Source: Cyanoderma ruficeps (lineage: Eukaryota > Chordata > Aves > Passeriformes > Timaliidae). Taken from it: DNA of 64,000 bases. Of the stretch, positions 23,201 to 35,830 are shown piece by piece. The stretch lies in the NCBI GenBank assembly GCA_008694505.1, contig VZDJ01004556.1, positions 77,041 through 141,040 of the forward strand. The letters run 5' to 3'. The first letter of the stretch is position 1. Each line of letters starts with the position of its first letter. The translations under genes were made by a program, and so were the position numbers. The notes under the pieces are model-generated. The model made no database searches. It was not told the DNA's origin and worked only from the letters and a program-made list of their open reading frames with translations.

Positions 23201-26200
23201 ATTAATTCAATGACTGCTTATTTCTCCCGACTCTTAAAATACGGAGAACATCATCAAGAGAGGCTACTTTGGCAAAATATACACTTCAAGGGTAACTTAT
23301 GTACAGCCTCCACAGTTTAAAAGGGGGTGTGCATCCTCCCAGTATTTCCAGTGTTTTTTTCCATACAATTTCCTACAACACTTGTATACAGCTGCAGTTT
23401 GAAAACCATTGCATATTCCAGCTTGAACAACACTGAGTCACGGACAGCTAATCACAGGTCCATGAAGAAAGTTGACCTCCCTAACGTTTCTGAGTCATCA
23501 AATGTACTAGTTTAGCAATTTCTGAAAAACCAAGATCAAAGATTACAACTTTTAATAGATAGTAGAGCTTTGGGAATATATTAAACTGACCGCACGAATA
23601 CGCTCAGGGTGTCATTTCACGCTCATGCACCATCAGGCCCTGAAAAAGAGATGAAGCAGTGGGCACTGCTGCCATGGAAAGCAGAGACTATTGTTTTTTG
23701 GAGTTTCAAACAGGGGTTTCAACCATATGGATGACGAAAGATCTTCACATCATACCTGGGACGTCAAGGAAACTTGACCAACACAGCTTCATTCAGTATA
23801 ATCCATAATTCCAGAAACTGCGCATCAAATAATGGACACTGACATCTGGATCCTTGAATATTTAAATGTTCTAGTATTTCTCAGTATTTGCCAAAGCCTC
23901 AGCCCAATGACAGGATTATGTGTTTCTTCAAAAATATCCAATTACCCCAGCCCACAATAAGACCACAGACAGGAATTCATTTGGATTTCTAGACTGAATT
24001 AAGTTGAAATTAGCAGACAAATCAATAACTATGACCACTCCTCTGTAAGGACTCTGATTGCTCTTAAATGTCACAGTTGGCCTAAACCTTACCACTGATA
24101 CAGAATTTCCTGTAAGATCATGCTAGAGGAAGGGCATAACACTTTAGTATTCTGTGCAATAATTATTTTAATTTATTATGTAACTTGATTAATACTGAAA
24201 CAGCCTTTGCCTTGAAGGATTATAAAAGAAAGAAAACTCAAAACAAAAGAAGGAAAAAGTAGTAGGTATTGACTTTCCTGCTGTTTACTTGGGTATAACC
24301 CTTTCCTTCATGAACTACAGCACCAGTAATGCATGAGAGTAATTGAAACACTCATCTCCACTCCTCTCACCGTGCCCTGGACAGGCAGTAATTAGAGAGG
24401 TCAAGATTGGCTTGAATTATCTCACATTTAAAAGACTTCACAATTTGACCATGTTAAGAAAGGCTGCTGGATATTTTAGCAACCACCATTTAGGTCAGCA
24501 CAGAGAATTGGTCACTCTAGGTAAGCCCAGCACTCCAGCCACCAAGAGGAACAACTCATGGGAGTCAAGTTAAATGACTTAACACTTTCTGAACGTCAAG
24601 AAAAACAATGACACAGCTCCACCACTGTACCTATTAACTAGGAAGTCTTAGAAGAATTCTTTCCTGTTCAACTTCTTGCAAGACCAACTTAATGCATAAA
24701 ACAATTCACTATCTACCACCTGTTGTCACATATCATTACTCAGTGCAAACTGCCCGGTGGAGAGATAAGAAAAACATCTGAATGAGCAGCTGGGTAAGAC
24801 AAAGTCCTGAGCATGTGCCCACACAGAAAACAAAAAGATATCCAAATCCTTACTTCCAACCTGCCTCTGCCTAAGAGTTGGGAAATACAGGCCACAGATT
24901 ACAAGAGCTTTTAGGTTCCTTGCTGATGCTAAAAGCATCTACAAATGATCTCTCAGCAGGTGCCCATCTCAGAAATCCTGACCTCAGTACCACTGTCCTA
25001 CAGATTGAAACACCTCAGCCAAAAGCCATCAGGCTTAGGAAATTCAGCCACACAAAGAATGGCAGCTGGATGCTGTCCAGCACACTCTCCATTGACTTAT
25101 CACACGCTATCAGCATAAGCACAAAGCCTTTATTTTTATCTCTTCTTGGGGTATCTGGATCCAGCCACTCTAAAAGAAACAGAAGAAAGTAGTCTAGGAT
25201 TGTTTGCTCCTTAATTATCCTAGAACTCCAAAGAAGAAGAGTTCTGCTCAAAGCCCTTACTGCAATTTAAATCCCTGATGGATCCCAGAACCTTTTAACA
25301 CAGTAAGAAACCCCATGTTCTTTTTGAGTCTCCTATAATTCTAACAAAATACATTTAGACCTTGTTTACTGAAATTACTTACACAAATATTCTGGCACAA
25401 AGATTTGGTGCAAGACTTCTTCAACCAAGTAGTCTCAACATTCCTTTTGAGAAGAATTTGAGAGGATTATGATGAAAATACACACAAAGATAGATGTGAA
25501 CTGATTTAATTCAATTCTATTGCTGGAAGGTACAGAAAGAAATGCAGCCTCCCCATCCATGAAGCGTTTATGAAAACATTCCACCAGCAATTTACATCTG
25601 CGTCAGACAAATGAAAGCAGTGTCAGAACTTGCATCCTTTATGCTAAACCATCCAAAAACAACACAGAAAAGCCAGATTATCTGCCCCAGTCAGCATTTT
25701 AATTTTTTAAAACTCATTTGTGTGAGGTTCTTCATCCCGCTTAAATCCCTGAGACATACACCTAAGCACTAACAAAAAGATTATTCTGACATCATTGCCT
25801 TTGGCTTCTTTCTCCTGGGGGATACTTACCCTTATAAAAGTGTTTCACACCTTCCTGGGGAAGTTAAGCTGCTCAGATTGTATCCATAAACCTCTGTCTG
25901 AAACACAGGGGCACAAGCCTGACACACAGGCAGGGCAGCTAAGGTTCCTTAAAGAATGAGGCAGGTGTTGGAAGATGTCTTAGGGAGTGTGGAAGGTATT
26001 GGTTATCTACATACAGCCTCCTATGAATCCATATACCCTCATGCATGAATACTTTCACACATTTAAAAAGGAATTTATACATTCTCAGAGAGGAACACCT
26101 GAAATTTCAGACAGTCTTTAGAATACTCTTATTTTATTGGTTGAACAGCACTTTAATCATGTATAGAAGCACAGCAATAGTTCAGTAGAGGGAAAACAAG

Positions 26201-27039
26201 GACAAATACATTACCAGACTCTCAGGGCTATCACCTGGTATGAGTTGGTTTGTTGTACCTTTAACACACTGATAGTTTGGGCCCAATGTGGGAAATGTAC
26301 CTCAAGCAGGAGGATCTGCTTACAAAGGCACACCTTACAAAAACCATAATTTGCTGACGGAATAGGGAAAAGAATTACAGCAGTCTGGGCTGTAAGCTCT
26401 TGGAAAGGTCAAGGCATGATTATTTCATATAAATATGCTTAAAATATAAACTCATGATCGCTTAAATATCTAAATTTAAAGGCTTTCACTCAAACTCCAC
26501 AAACTAGGAGCAGGATACTGAAGAGATGAGCACCCTCTTTACTTGGACACTTCGATTTTTATATTAAAATGCAAAGCTGTGAGTTTCTTTTACCAGCAGT
26601 AAAGTATTCAAAAAAGAGAGACTGCATTAATTGAAGTTTTAACAGGCTCAGGACACCTACCAGTACAATGACAAGCACTTTGATAAAAAACAAACTACAA
26701 ATAAACATATTATGTCTTTCAAACCATTCTATTACTAAAGCTAAATGCAGAGACACTTGCACTCATTGTTTATCAGAACTGGAAGAGAAGGTACTAAGTT
26801 AATAGTAACAACAATAATATAGAGTTTAAAGTTAATATGGAAAATTATGGGCAAAGATCAGACTGAAATCCTCTTATGAAAACAGCACTCAAACAGGACT
26901 AGAAATAGCACAGCAAGCCTTTATTATTGCTTTTTGAACACGTACACAAATTTATCTTGTACTGCTATAGTACTTTCAGCAGTTTCATTGTCAGGTCCCA
27001 TTTTCTGCTTCCTCCGTTCTCCCCTTCTCCTGATTCAAA
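20284..27039. other. Long AT-rich intron stretch, no recognised gene
   Basis: No exon, RNA gene or dispersed repeat family is recognised over 6.7 kb. The longest frame (minus, 21176-21583, 135 codons) has no known domain and no signs of coding use. A weak match to an old LINE/SINE tail phrase (ctgtaagctcttgg) occurs near 26389. Confidence 0.5.
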
Positions 27040-27360
27040 ACCATCCCTTTAACACATCATTCCTAATTAGATGATTAGTGCTTGGAAGGGCAGGAGATAA
27101 GTCATTTGCATAATTTAATCATAAAAAGAAGTTAAAGATACAGATTTTGCTGTTCATTTGTACAATTATCTTCACCAGCCTGGGGGGGGGCTGAGATATT
27201 AATGTGATTAAACAGTATTTCTGCAAACAGGCAACTGTGTGTCCTCTATTAAAGGAGAGCTAGAGGCAAATGAAAAATTAATTTTAGAAGACAATAAATT
27301 TTATTCCACATGACTGTAATAAATAACAGCCCATCTACAGACAAGTCATTAGGCCCTGGG
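27040..27360. promoter_or_regulatory. Candidate conserved non-coding element with OCT/homeodomain words
   Basis: Repeat-free stretch with the words CCTAATTAGATGATTAG, GTCATTTGCATAATTTAATC (octamer-like ATTTGCAT) and AAATTAATTTTAG. It is interrupted by a G run at 27182-27190. The composition resembles developmental enhancers, and constraint is inferred. Confidence 0.33.
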
Positions 27361-30300
27361 AAGCTACACGTGTCACAAAGTCTAAATGACACACAAGGCC
27401 AAATTTTCCACCAAAACCAGAGTCACAAATAGCCCACCAATGGCCATTCCCCTTCAGAGAGTGCAAAGGATTTCCCAGAAAAGCCAGGTGCATGTGTGAA
27501 GTACTAATCACCAAACACCATTTGGGCTTGTACAGTATTCACACAAATACAGGGGCTTGGTGGTTTGCCCTTCATCATGTTTTCAGTCTTTTCTGAATTC
27601 TGCAAGAATAAATCAAGATTTGGTTAAGTAGCCAGGATGCTACCTATGATGCCATAACCTTTATGAAATGTATGTGGTAATTAAATACATAATAACTATA
27701 AGTTTACTACTTTTTAAACTATTAAGGTACATAAAATTATTTTTCACTATTCTTTACATACTGTCACCTCCATTTAGAATATTAAAATCCAGTCCCTGAT
27801 TAAAAATAATCAAGATAGTCTCAAATACATGAAATATGATTATGCTCCAAGTAAGGACTTCTGAATATCAGTAGTGTACAATATATGCACAGCAACAAGT
27901 TTATAGTATTCCCTATACTAAAATGGTTTGTATTTATCATCACTGGTAAACACTTTCCTCAATAGAAAAAGTGAATATTCCTATTCACCCTGTAATCCCT
28001 GATTCTTGACAAGTGTTTACCAGGCAATGCAAATAAACATCTATTGACTCTCACTACTCCTGGCCATGTAGTGCCTTTCATCACAAAAATGCAGATACAT
28101 GTATCTTTACTGGAAAGGTTTGGGGTTCCACTATGCACTTTCTCTATGTTTATTTCCTCTACAAATATATGGACTTAATTAATAAAAATCTATCCAAATA
28201 TGAGATTCACTAAATACATAGGGGATACAAGTGATGTCTCAAGGATTGTTTCATTATTCCACTTCCAAATTTGCATAAAATGTTTCCTGATGTGGCCCTA
28301 AGTGACTTACAGATTAATTCATGGCTATGCACTGAAGTTTGGCTCTATGGTTATTATCTATCTTTGGTTTCTATGCTGGCGATCCAAAAATCACTGAAAT
28401 CAGTTGGAAGACTGGTTCTGCAATGGTGCCATTGTGGAATTTCACCTGCAATGAGTCAAAAAGACAAAGCAAAGCAATCTCCTCCTTCATGAGACCCAAA
28501 GCCTTCGTGTTCATTCAGTCTCCTCTGCAGTCTTACACAGAAAGCACTGGTTGGGTCAGGACATTATGAAAAACCAACAGCAAAAAAAGGAACTTTCAAA
28601 TTTTGCCTATAGTCATACAACCAAACTAAGCAATCAACCTAAACACTTAAAGAAAAATACTCTTTGCCCATCTACTGACTGTAAACTTGTTTACTTTCAC
28701 TCAAATTCTCATAGCACTAGATGCTACAGAGGATTATTCTGGAAACAATCTGACATCATCAGATAAACTACACCATGTGCATAAGATGCTAAAAAGAGCT
28801 TCTAACTAAAAAGCAGAAGGGAGAACAGCAGCATCAAAAACCCCTACAAACAAACACCAATATAAAAATATGGTCAAGAAAATCTTTAACTCTTTGAGCT
28901 TAAAAGACACTTTTATAGTTTTAAAGACAACTCAGTGACCAACACAGCAAATGAAGCCTGAGAGTAGTGGCTGCTGTTTGTGTATTGAGTTATTGTGTTG
29001 TTTTTGTGAACGACAGGTCAATCTAGATGAGGCAGAAAGATGAAGCTGAAGAACTTGAAGATGTCAAAGAGAAATTCTGTGACAGCCAAGGATGAGGGGA
29101 AATGATCATCACAGAACAGGCACATTCAGACCCTAATGCAACACCCTACTTAAATGAAATGTAGTCCTGGTAGAAAAAGCCCCTTACATAGCTGGCTTAC
29201 ATATGAGACTGAGCAGCAGAGATGCTCATCCCTGCCAGGCATTTAACTTCTTGTTAATAGCTAAGTTTCAAAAAACAACAAAAATATGGCATTTGTACTA
29301 TCAGAAACTTCACATGAATTAATAAAAACAGTTCTCATGAAGAGTTTTTATTCAGATCAGAATATACCAGTGTTAAGAACTCAGTCACTCAACTGACCTT
29401 CACTCAGTGAACACAAGTTCTTAAAAATGGCTTTAAAAGTCTAATGCCATAATCTGAACTACTCTACTGCACTCTCTGCAATACTCGGGAAAGATGACTA
29501 CAATAAATGTCTCACCAGTATTTTTTTGTTTTGCTTCCACACCAACATGAATAGATATTCTCTCTGTTAAGGACAAATAACTAAGATGGAGCAGTTTATT
29601 AGAGGGCTGTGGTTGTGGGGTGGGAGAGAGACATGCAAACTAAAATTTTGAAGGCAGCATATTAAAAAAGGGCAAGGTAAGTGGATGACCAGAAACCCTC
29701 TAGCTTAACATGCAAAAGTCATTCATGAAATTTAAAGACAGAAATGCTTGTGAGTTCCAGTAAGAAGAGATTTGTTTGAACCAAGAGTCACTTGTGTAGC
29801 AAGGCAATTCATAAAAATAGAGCAGAAAGAAGTGACAGCGATTCTGGTTCAGAGACAAGAGATATTAGTTCATAGAACAGCATGATCAATTAATGCTCTT
29901 CAGCACTGCTGACCATGAGAAAAAGTGAGGTTTGCAGTGTGTTACAGCAACAGTTCTGGCCAAACCCTTGCTGAGGGCTCTTACAAGAGGCACAGTGGCT
30001 GTTGAGAGCAGCACATCAGCCTGGGCACACAGGCACAGCACACATCTGGAATGCAGCAGGGGAGCAAAAGGTGCAGACAGCCTGTACTGAGCTCTCTGCA
30101 GTCAGCCTGGGAGAACATAAAAATGATTTTGTAATGGCAGGATGCTCAACTCCAGGAATTTTGGTAAGTCACCTATCAGACACACAAACTGCCATATAAA
30201 AAAAAACCCCAACAAATAAAGCCTTACAAGCCAAAAGACTCCCCAGACCTACAAATACATCCTTCAGCAACACGCTCATACAACAGAGGAACAGAACACA

Positions 30301-31361
30301 TAGTTCATTACCTTGAATCCTGTTTCAGTATCCATATTCTCCTCTTGTCTAACTGCCAGCATTTTACCACCTTGCTCTGCTCTGTTTTTTTATTGTTGGT
30401 TTTGGGAGTTTTTGTGTGTTTGGGGGAGGGGTTTCAGGTTTTTCTTGTTTAGACGTGTATTTTAAGTCTCACTGGAAAGACTTGACATTTTTCCTGCTTC
30501 TATTTTTCAGTATTATCTCAGCAGCTCTTTAGAAAATTGCCCTCCTTCAGCACACAACATTTAAAAGTATGAGGAGGAGAGGAGGCAGCTGCAGACACCT
30601 GCAGCCCTCAAGAGAGATGCCTTCATCAGCCTTACAGAAAACAACAGGGATAACATTTCACAGACACAGGACATTCTCTGATGAACTGTTATCAAAACAG
30701 TCTATTAGCTAGCATGTAAAACTTGCACTAGGCAAAAACAACCGCTACATGTGTAAGAAAAAGCATAATGCATAACATTTTAAACATGCTGATTAGAGGT
30801 TCTAAATGAAGCTCAAAATATTTTTTCTTTCAACTAGCTTTATCTTCTTAATTAGCAACTCTTAAGTTACTGTAACATACAAGTAACTAAATCCCCCTAC
30901 TGGCACAACCTCTGTGCCAGGAGCTTTCTTTACAGCCACCTTTATTTTTTAATTACAAATATACAAATATTCTTCTCTAGGAGTGGTGGGGAATAGGACA
31001 AGTCAGCTCCTCAGCACACACACAGGATTTCTGGAAATTATCTGTGAGACAGACATGGCACAAGATTACATGGTTGATTCCCAGGAAGGACAAACACACC
31101 AGCAGAGTGCCTGTGCTGACCTGAGTGACTCCTCAGCAGGGCAGTGACCTCAGCAGTGGCTCCCAGTGACATCTACTCCCAACTCCCACAGAATCCAGCC
31201 ATCCCAATAAAATCTTTATTCCACAGGACAGTTATTTCTATTCTGCAAATAAGTTGCCCAGAAAGGCTGCCTCAACCCTTGCAAATATTCAAAATCTAAC
31301 TGGAGACAGCTCAGGACGATCAACTTCAGCTGACCCCACTGAGACAGAGGAACTGGCCTAG
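27361..31361. other. Intron, nothing recognised
   Basis: Four kilobases of mostly AT-rich sequence without a recognisable exon, RNA gene or repeat family. Frames are short. A G/T-rich tract lies at about 30385-30450. Confidence 0.5.
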
Positions 31362-32155
31362 ATCACAGAATCCCAGAATGGTTTAGGTTGGAAGGGACCT
31401 TAAAGCTCATCCTACCCCCTGCCATGGGCAGGGACACCTTCCACTGTCCCAGGTTGCTCCAAGCCCCATCCAACCTGGCCTTGAACACTTCCAGGGATCC
31501 AGGGGCAGCCACAGCTTCTCTGGGCACCCTGCGCCATCTCCCTGACCTGCTGGCCACAGTCCTTTGATGCAGCCCAGGACATGGGGGGGTTCAGGGATCC
31601 AGCACACATGGCTGGGTCCTGTTGAGCTTCTCATGCACCAATACCCCCAAGTCCTTCTCCTCAGGGCTGCTCTCAATCCCTTCCCTGCCCAGCCTGTGCT
31701 GGGGACTGCCCTGACCCAGATCCAGCACCCTGAACTTGGCCTTCTCCAGTTCCACGAGGTTTGCCCAGTCCCACCTCTGCAGCCTGTCCAGGCCCCTCTG
31801 GATCCATCCCTTCCCTCCAGCATGTGACCACCCCACCCAGCCTGGGGCTGCTGCTGAGGGCTCCATCCCCCTGACCCTGTCACTGACACCAATGGCTCCA
31901 CCCCCCTGTCCCTGGTACCAATGGCTCCATCCCACTGTCCCTGTCACTGACACCAATGGCTCCATCCCACTGTTCCTGTCACTGACACCAGTGTTATACA
32001 GCACCAGTGCCAATCCTGACCCTGGAACACCACTGCTCACTGGGCACCACCTGGATATCCAGCAGCTGATTGCAGCTCTGAGCATGACCATCCATCCAAT
32101 TCCTCATCCATGGTCCATCCATCCAGTCCACATCACTCCAGTTTAGAGACAGGGA
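31362..32155 (-). mobile_element. CR1 LINE, 5'-truncated, antisense, about 0.8 kb
   Basis: Begins with the diagnostic antisense 3' end (atcacagaatcccagaatgg, then tttaggttggaagggacc), continues through tgccatgggcagggacacc and ccaacctggccttgaacac, and later ctgggcaccacctggatatcc and ccagtttagagacaggg, all in the standard antisense CR1 order. Long frames here on both strands (for example minus 31407-31901) come from the element and from its internal minisatellite and are not host genes. The 5' end of the element (right side) is truncated, as usual for CR1. Confidence 0.93.
31858..31989. repeat. 35-bp minisatellite within the CR1 copy
   Basis: Four units built on aatggctccatcccactgtc plus cctgtcactgacacc: a 33-base unit (31858-31890), a shortened 29-base unit (31891-31919), and two 35-base units (31920-31954 and 31955-31989) that differ at one base. 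The near-identity of the last two suggests recent expansion. Confidence 0.9.
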
Positions 32156-32164
32156 TAGCCATCA

Positions 32165-32228
32165 TCTCAAAATGCACAAAGATGACCTCAAGAAGACCCT
32201 GCTAACCTCCACAATTCTGTGATTCTGC
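32165..32228 (+). mobile_element. CR1 3' terminal fragment in the opposite orientation
   Basis: The run gatgacctcaagaagaccc, then tgctaacctccacaattctg, then tgattctg is the sense 3' terminus of CR1. It sits immediately right of the antisense copy, so the two fragments have their 3' ends pointing outward. It could be two insertions or one insertion with an internal inversion. Confidence 0.6.
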
Positions 32229-32687
32229 AAAATATGTTAGATTTGGAACCGTACACACAGTGTGAAGTAACTCTCATGAACTTTTTAAAATAAAAAGTGT
32301 TCTAATTCCACTGTCCATTCAAGCTTGAAGACAGGAAAGAAAAAAAGTCTTGGTGTTTTGCTGATTTAAAATACCACGAGGGCATCCCAGGCTAAAAGTT
32401 CTCTTGCCACGGACTGTACAGAATTGAATTACAAGCTGAGAATGTTACTCACATGGCTATGACAAGCATAAAAAACCCCTAAAGACTTTAACTAAGGACT
32501 CCAAAATAGCCCACACAGCCCTGTAAGTTTATTTAGCAATTTTAGTTCATGCCCATAGCAAATGCACATTTTAACTAAATTTCTGGATTATTCTAAAGTC
32601 TCCCTCTCCAAAAATCAAGGTTGATTTCCATGGTTGAGAGAGCTTTGGGAAAATGCAGAAGTTTAGTTTAAATCGCATCATACATAA

Positions 32688-33758
32688 ATTTGTGTGTATG
32701 TAAACATCTTATCAATGAATATATATTAATTGCATAAATCCTATATTAAATATAACTCCTGCTTTAACTTACAGGGTAGCTGAAATGTGTTATCTGATAG
32801 AACATGAAAACTCTGATCACAGGAGCCTATGGCTGGGAACAAGAGCGAGGAAGACTAAAAACAGTAAAAGCAAAATGCTGCTGACAAACAGCCCTGAGAT
32901 TCTTTCAAAGAAAAATCAGAGCTACCTCTGCTCAAAATACTGTCGGCCTACCAGAGACAGAAAGGATGTGGGGGTGGTATTCAAAGGAGGCAGCACAACC
33001 TCCTGGTGTAAAGCTCATTTCTGTGTCTGAGCACAGGAAAACCTCAAGTCTTACAAGCTGTATCAGGTTGAGCCTTGAATAGAATAACTGCAAATGCACT
33101 GGTGAGGCACAACATGACATATTCAGTACATTTTAGTCATAAACAGACTGGACTTACTTTTAGACCAAATAAATAGGTAACATCTTGATTATACAAGCAT
33201 ACTTTTCACCCAAAGCCCCTGAAGTAATTTTTCCTCTGTTTTACAGAAGGAGCACAATCAAGAAAGAAACTCTAAAATCATTACAGGACATGACCTCAAA
33301 ATTCTAGATCTACCCTACACTTTGTATGTCACACACAACTACAGGCAGTGTTAAGGGCAACTGAACCACTTAACTAAAATGGAAAAATATTTCAAAATAT
33401 TTAAGACTTCACCTGATTCACTGATACGATACCTCACAGAAGGCACCCAGCTCAAGGAGGAGAGTAAGCTAGTTGACTTGCTGGGAAAAAACTGAAGGAA
33501 CATATATTAAGGATCTTTTCAATACTTCAGTGACTATATGCCAAATCCTTAGCTAATATTGTCACTGGAAACCTTCAATTAATGACAATATTAATGGAGC
33601 TTTATGTAGCATAGATAACAGTGCACATGCATAATATAGCAAGATACCTCAAGTTTTACATATTAGTTGTAAAAAGCCCATTAATAAAGAATAATCTAAT
33701 AAAAGCTCTGTTTGTCATGGCATTACCATACTTCTTAATGTAAGAAAAAAGAGTCCCC
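32688..33758. repeat. Tandem duplication, copy A (about 1.07 kb)
   Basis: Aligns from atttgtgtgtatgtaaac to taagaaaaaagagtcccctt with copy B at 34093-35187, in the same orientation with an offset of about 1405-1426 bases. By eye the copies differ at roughly 8% of positions over the 390 bases I compared, plus indels. Copy A lacks about 30 bases that copy B has near 34923-34955. No coding frame is conserved between the copies. Confidence 0.92.
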
Positions 33759-34090
33759 TTATCTCGGGTTTGTCTCTGTCCTTTTCCTTGCCTAGATTCA
33801 AGGATGTTGAAAGTCCCTGGCCCTCTAAAAGCCCCTGAGCCGCGTCGCAGAAAGAAACTGAGTCCTTCAAGGTCTTGTTTTCAGTTCTCGTGTGCTGTTT
33901 ATTATTTGGTATCTCACAATTTGCTCCGCACCCAGCCGAGGTCTGGACAAAGGCTGGGACACAACGCGACTGCCCACTGATGGGGTGTTGCTTGGTTCTT
34001 ATACAGATAATTACGTGCTCACTATTTACTATTTTGTACCAATGTGTGATATCTATACTACAAGGGTCATTTCTACCCTAATCCAATAGC
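33759..34090 (-). mobile_element. LTR-like endogenous retrovirus fragment, truncated at an assembly gap
   Basis: Read on the minus strand it has a TATA box (TATAAGAA, plus coordinates 33996-34003) and, about 95 bases further, a polyadenylation signal AATAAA (plus 33898-33903), followed by a CpG-bearing U5-like part (gcgacgcggctcagg) and aatcta. It is not homologous to either flanking copy of the duplication. Its U3 end is cut by the N at 34091, so an internal retroviral part might be missing from the assembly. No gag, pol or env frame is present. The family is not assigned. Confidence 0.5.
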
Positions 34091-34091
34091 N
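34091..34091. other. Single-N assembly gap at the duplication junction
   Basis: One N separates the LTR-like fragment from the start of copy B. A one-base N usually stands for a gap or ambiguous join of unknown size, so the order here needs long-read support. Confidence 0.9.
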
Positions 34092-34092
34092 C

Positions 34093-35187
34093 ATTTGTGT
34101 GTATGTAAACACTTTATCAATGAATATGTGTATATCTTAATTGCTTAAGTCCTACATTAAATATAACTCCTGCTTCAATTTACAGGGTAGCTGAAATGTG
34201 TTATCTGGTAGAACATGAAAACTCTGATCACAGGAGCCTATGGCTGGGAACAAGAGTGAGGAAGACTAAGAACAGTAAAAGCAAAATGCTGTTGTAAAAA
34301 CAGCCCTGAGACTCTTTTAAAGAAAAACCAGAGCTACCTCTGCTCAAAATACTGTCGCCCCACCAGAGACAGGGAGGATGTGGGGGTGGCATTCAAAGGA
34401 GGCAGCACAACCTCCTGGCATGAAACTCATTTCTGTGTCTGAGCACTGGAAACCCTCAAGTCTTGCGAGCTGTACCAGGCTCAGTCTTGAACTGAATAAC
34501 TGCAAGTGCACTGGTGATGCACAACATTTTCGTCATAAACAGACTGGACTTAGTTTTGGACCAAAAAAATAGGTAACATTTTGATTATACAAGCATACTT
34601 TTCACCCAAAGCCCCTGAAGTAATTTTTCCTGTTTTACAGAAGGAGCAAAACCAAGAGAGAAACTCTAAAATCATTACAGTTGGTGACCTCAAAATTCTA
34701 GACCTACCCTGCACTTCGTATGTCACACACAATTACAGGCAGTGTTAAGGGCAACTGAACCATTTAACTGACTTAAAAAAATATTTCAAAAATATTTAAG
34801 ACTTCACCTGATTCATTGATATGATACTTCACAAAAGGCATCCAGCTCAATGAGGAGAGTAAGCCAGTTGATCTACTGGAAAAAAAATCTGAAGGAACAA
34901 GTATTAAGGATCTTTCCAGTACTTAGATTCCTATAAAACACATTTCAACACTTCTGTGACTATATGCCAAATCCTTAGCTAATACTGTCACTGGAAACCT
35001 TCAATTAATGACAATATTAATGGAGCTTTATGTAGCATAGATAATAGTGTACATGCATAATACAGCAAGATATCTCAAGTTTTACACATTAGTTGTAGAA
35101 AGACCATTAATAAAGAATAATCTAATAAAAGCTCTGTTTGTCATGGCATTACCATACTTTTTAATGTAAGAAAAAAGACTCTCCTTC
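34093..35187. repeat. Tandem duplication, copy B (about 1.09 kb)
   Basis: Partner of copy A (32688-33758). It runs into unique intron on its right side (cttaaataactactaaatg), whereas copy A runs into the LTR-like piece. Copy B has an extra stretch around 34923-34955. Short frames at 34378-34572 have a counterpart in copy A only as decayed sequence. Confidence 0.92.
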
Positions 35188-35399
35188 TTAAATAACTACT
35201 AAATGCTTGGGGTTTTAACATATTGCTGCAAGCTATAATGGTTATAACTGTTAATCCAATACACCTTTTATACAAACCCATAAACACATGAGTGGAAAAA
35301 TAGCACAGATGTTCATCTCTAATGCAATTTCCATTCAATTTCCTAAGTGCAGTCCCTGTGTGCAAACTAGCTTAACGTTATGTTTAGCTTGCAAATTCT

Positions 35400-35830
35400 T
35401 TTAATAAATAATGAATGCAATAAAACTGGTAGATCAATGGCAAGCTGAGAAATCATAAAAAAGCCTTTTGTGCTCGTGCTGTTGCCGATTTCAAACTTTA
35501 ATCCAGCTACAGATCAATAGTACTTTTTCTTTTTAACCCATCCCATAGATAGCAGACAGAGTGGATGTAGGTTAAACGCTGGTACCAGATATCAATTTCC
35601 AGAAACTTGATAACATCAGGCACAATTGCAATCGAACATTTTATACCTTATTGTAGGAACAATATACACTGCTAAACATCACACTTTAAACCACTGCACA
35701 GTAATAAAGGGAGCACATTAATTGGGTTTGGTTCTCACTTTCTGGAGAAGTGGCATTTGTGAGTGAGTCACGAAAGGCTCTGACATAATCTATTTTAATG
35801 AGCAAAATGGGCTCAGCGGGTCAAGATGTA
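35400..35830. promoter_or_regulatory. Candidate conserved non-coding element
   Basis: Repeat-free stretch with preserved CpGs (gtgctcgtgctgttgccgat, aaacgctgg, caatcgaac) and words such as CACATTAATTGGG, TGAGTGAGTCACGAAAGG (AP-1-like TGAGTCA) and TATTTTAATGAGC. It is a plausible developmental enhancer, but only inferred. Confidence 0.32.

Noticed and set aside
26381..26440. Possible ancient LINE/SINE tail (ctgtaagctcttgg)
   Set aside because: Only one short phrase matches, which is too little to call a repeat.
31407..32146. Several long frames on both strands
   Set aside because: All lie inside the CR1 fragment and its 35-base minisatellite.
32688..35187. False duplication from two haplotypes joined in the assembly
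   Set aside because: Divergence of about 8% by eye plus a 30-base indel is far above normal heterozygosity, although read depth should still be checked.
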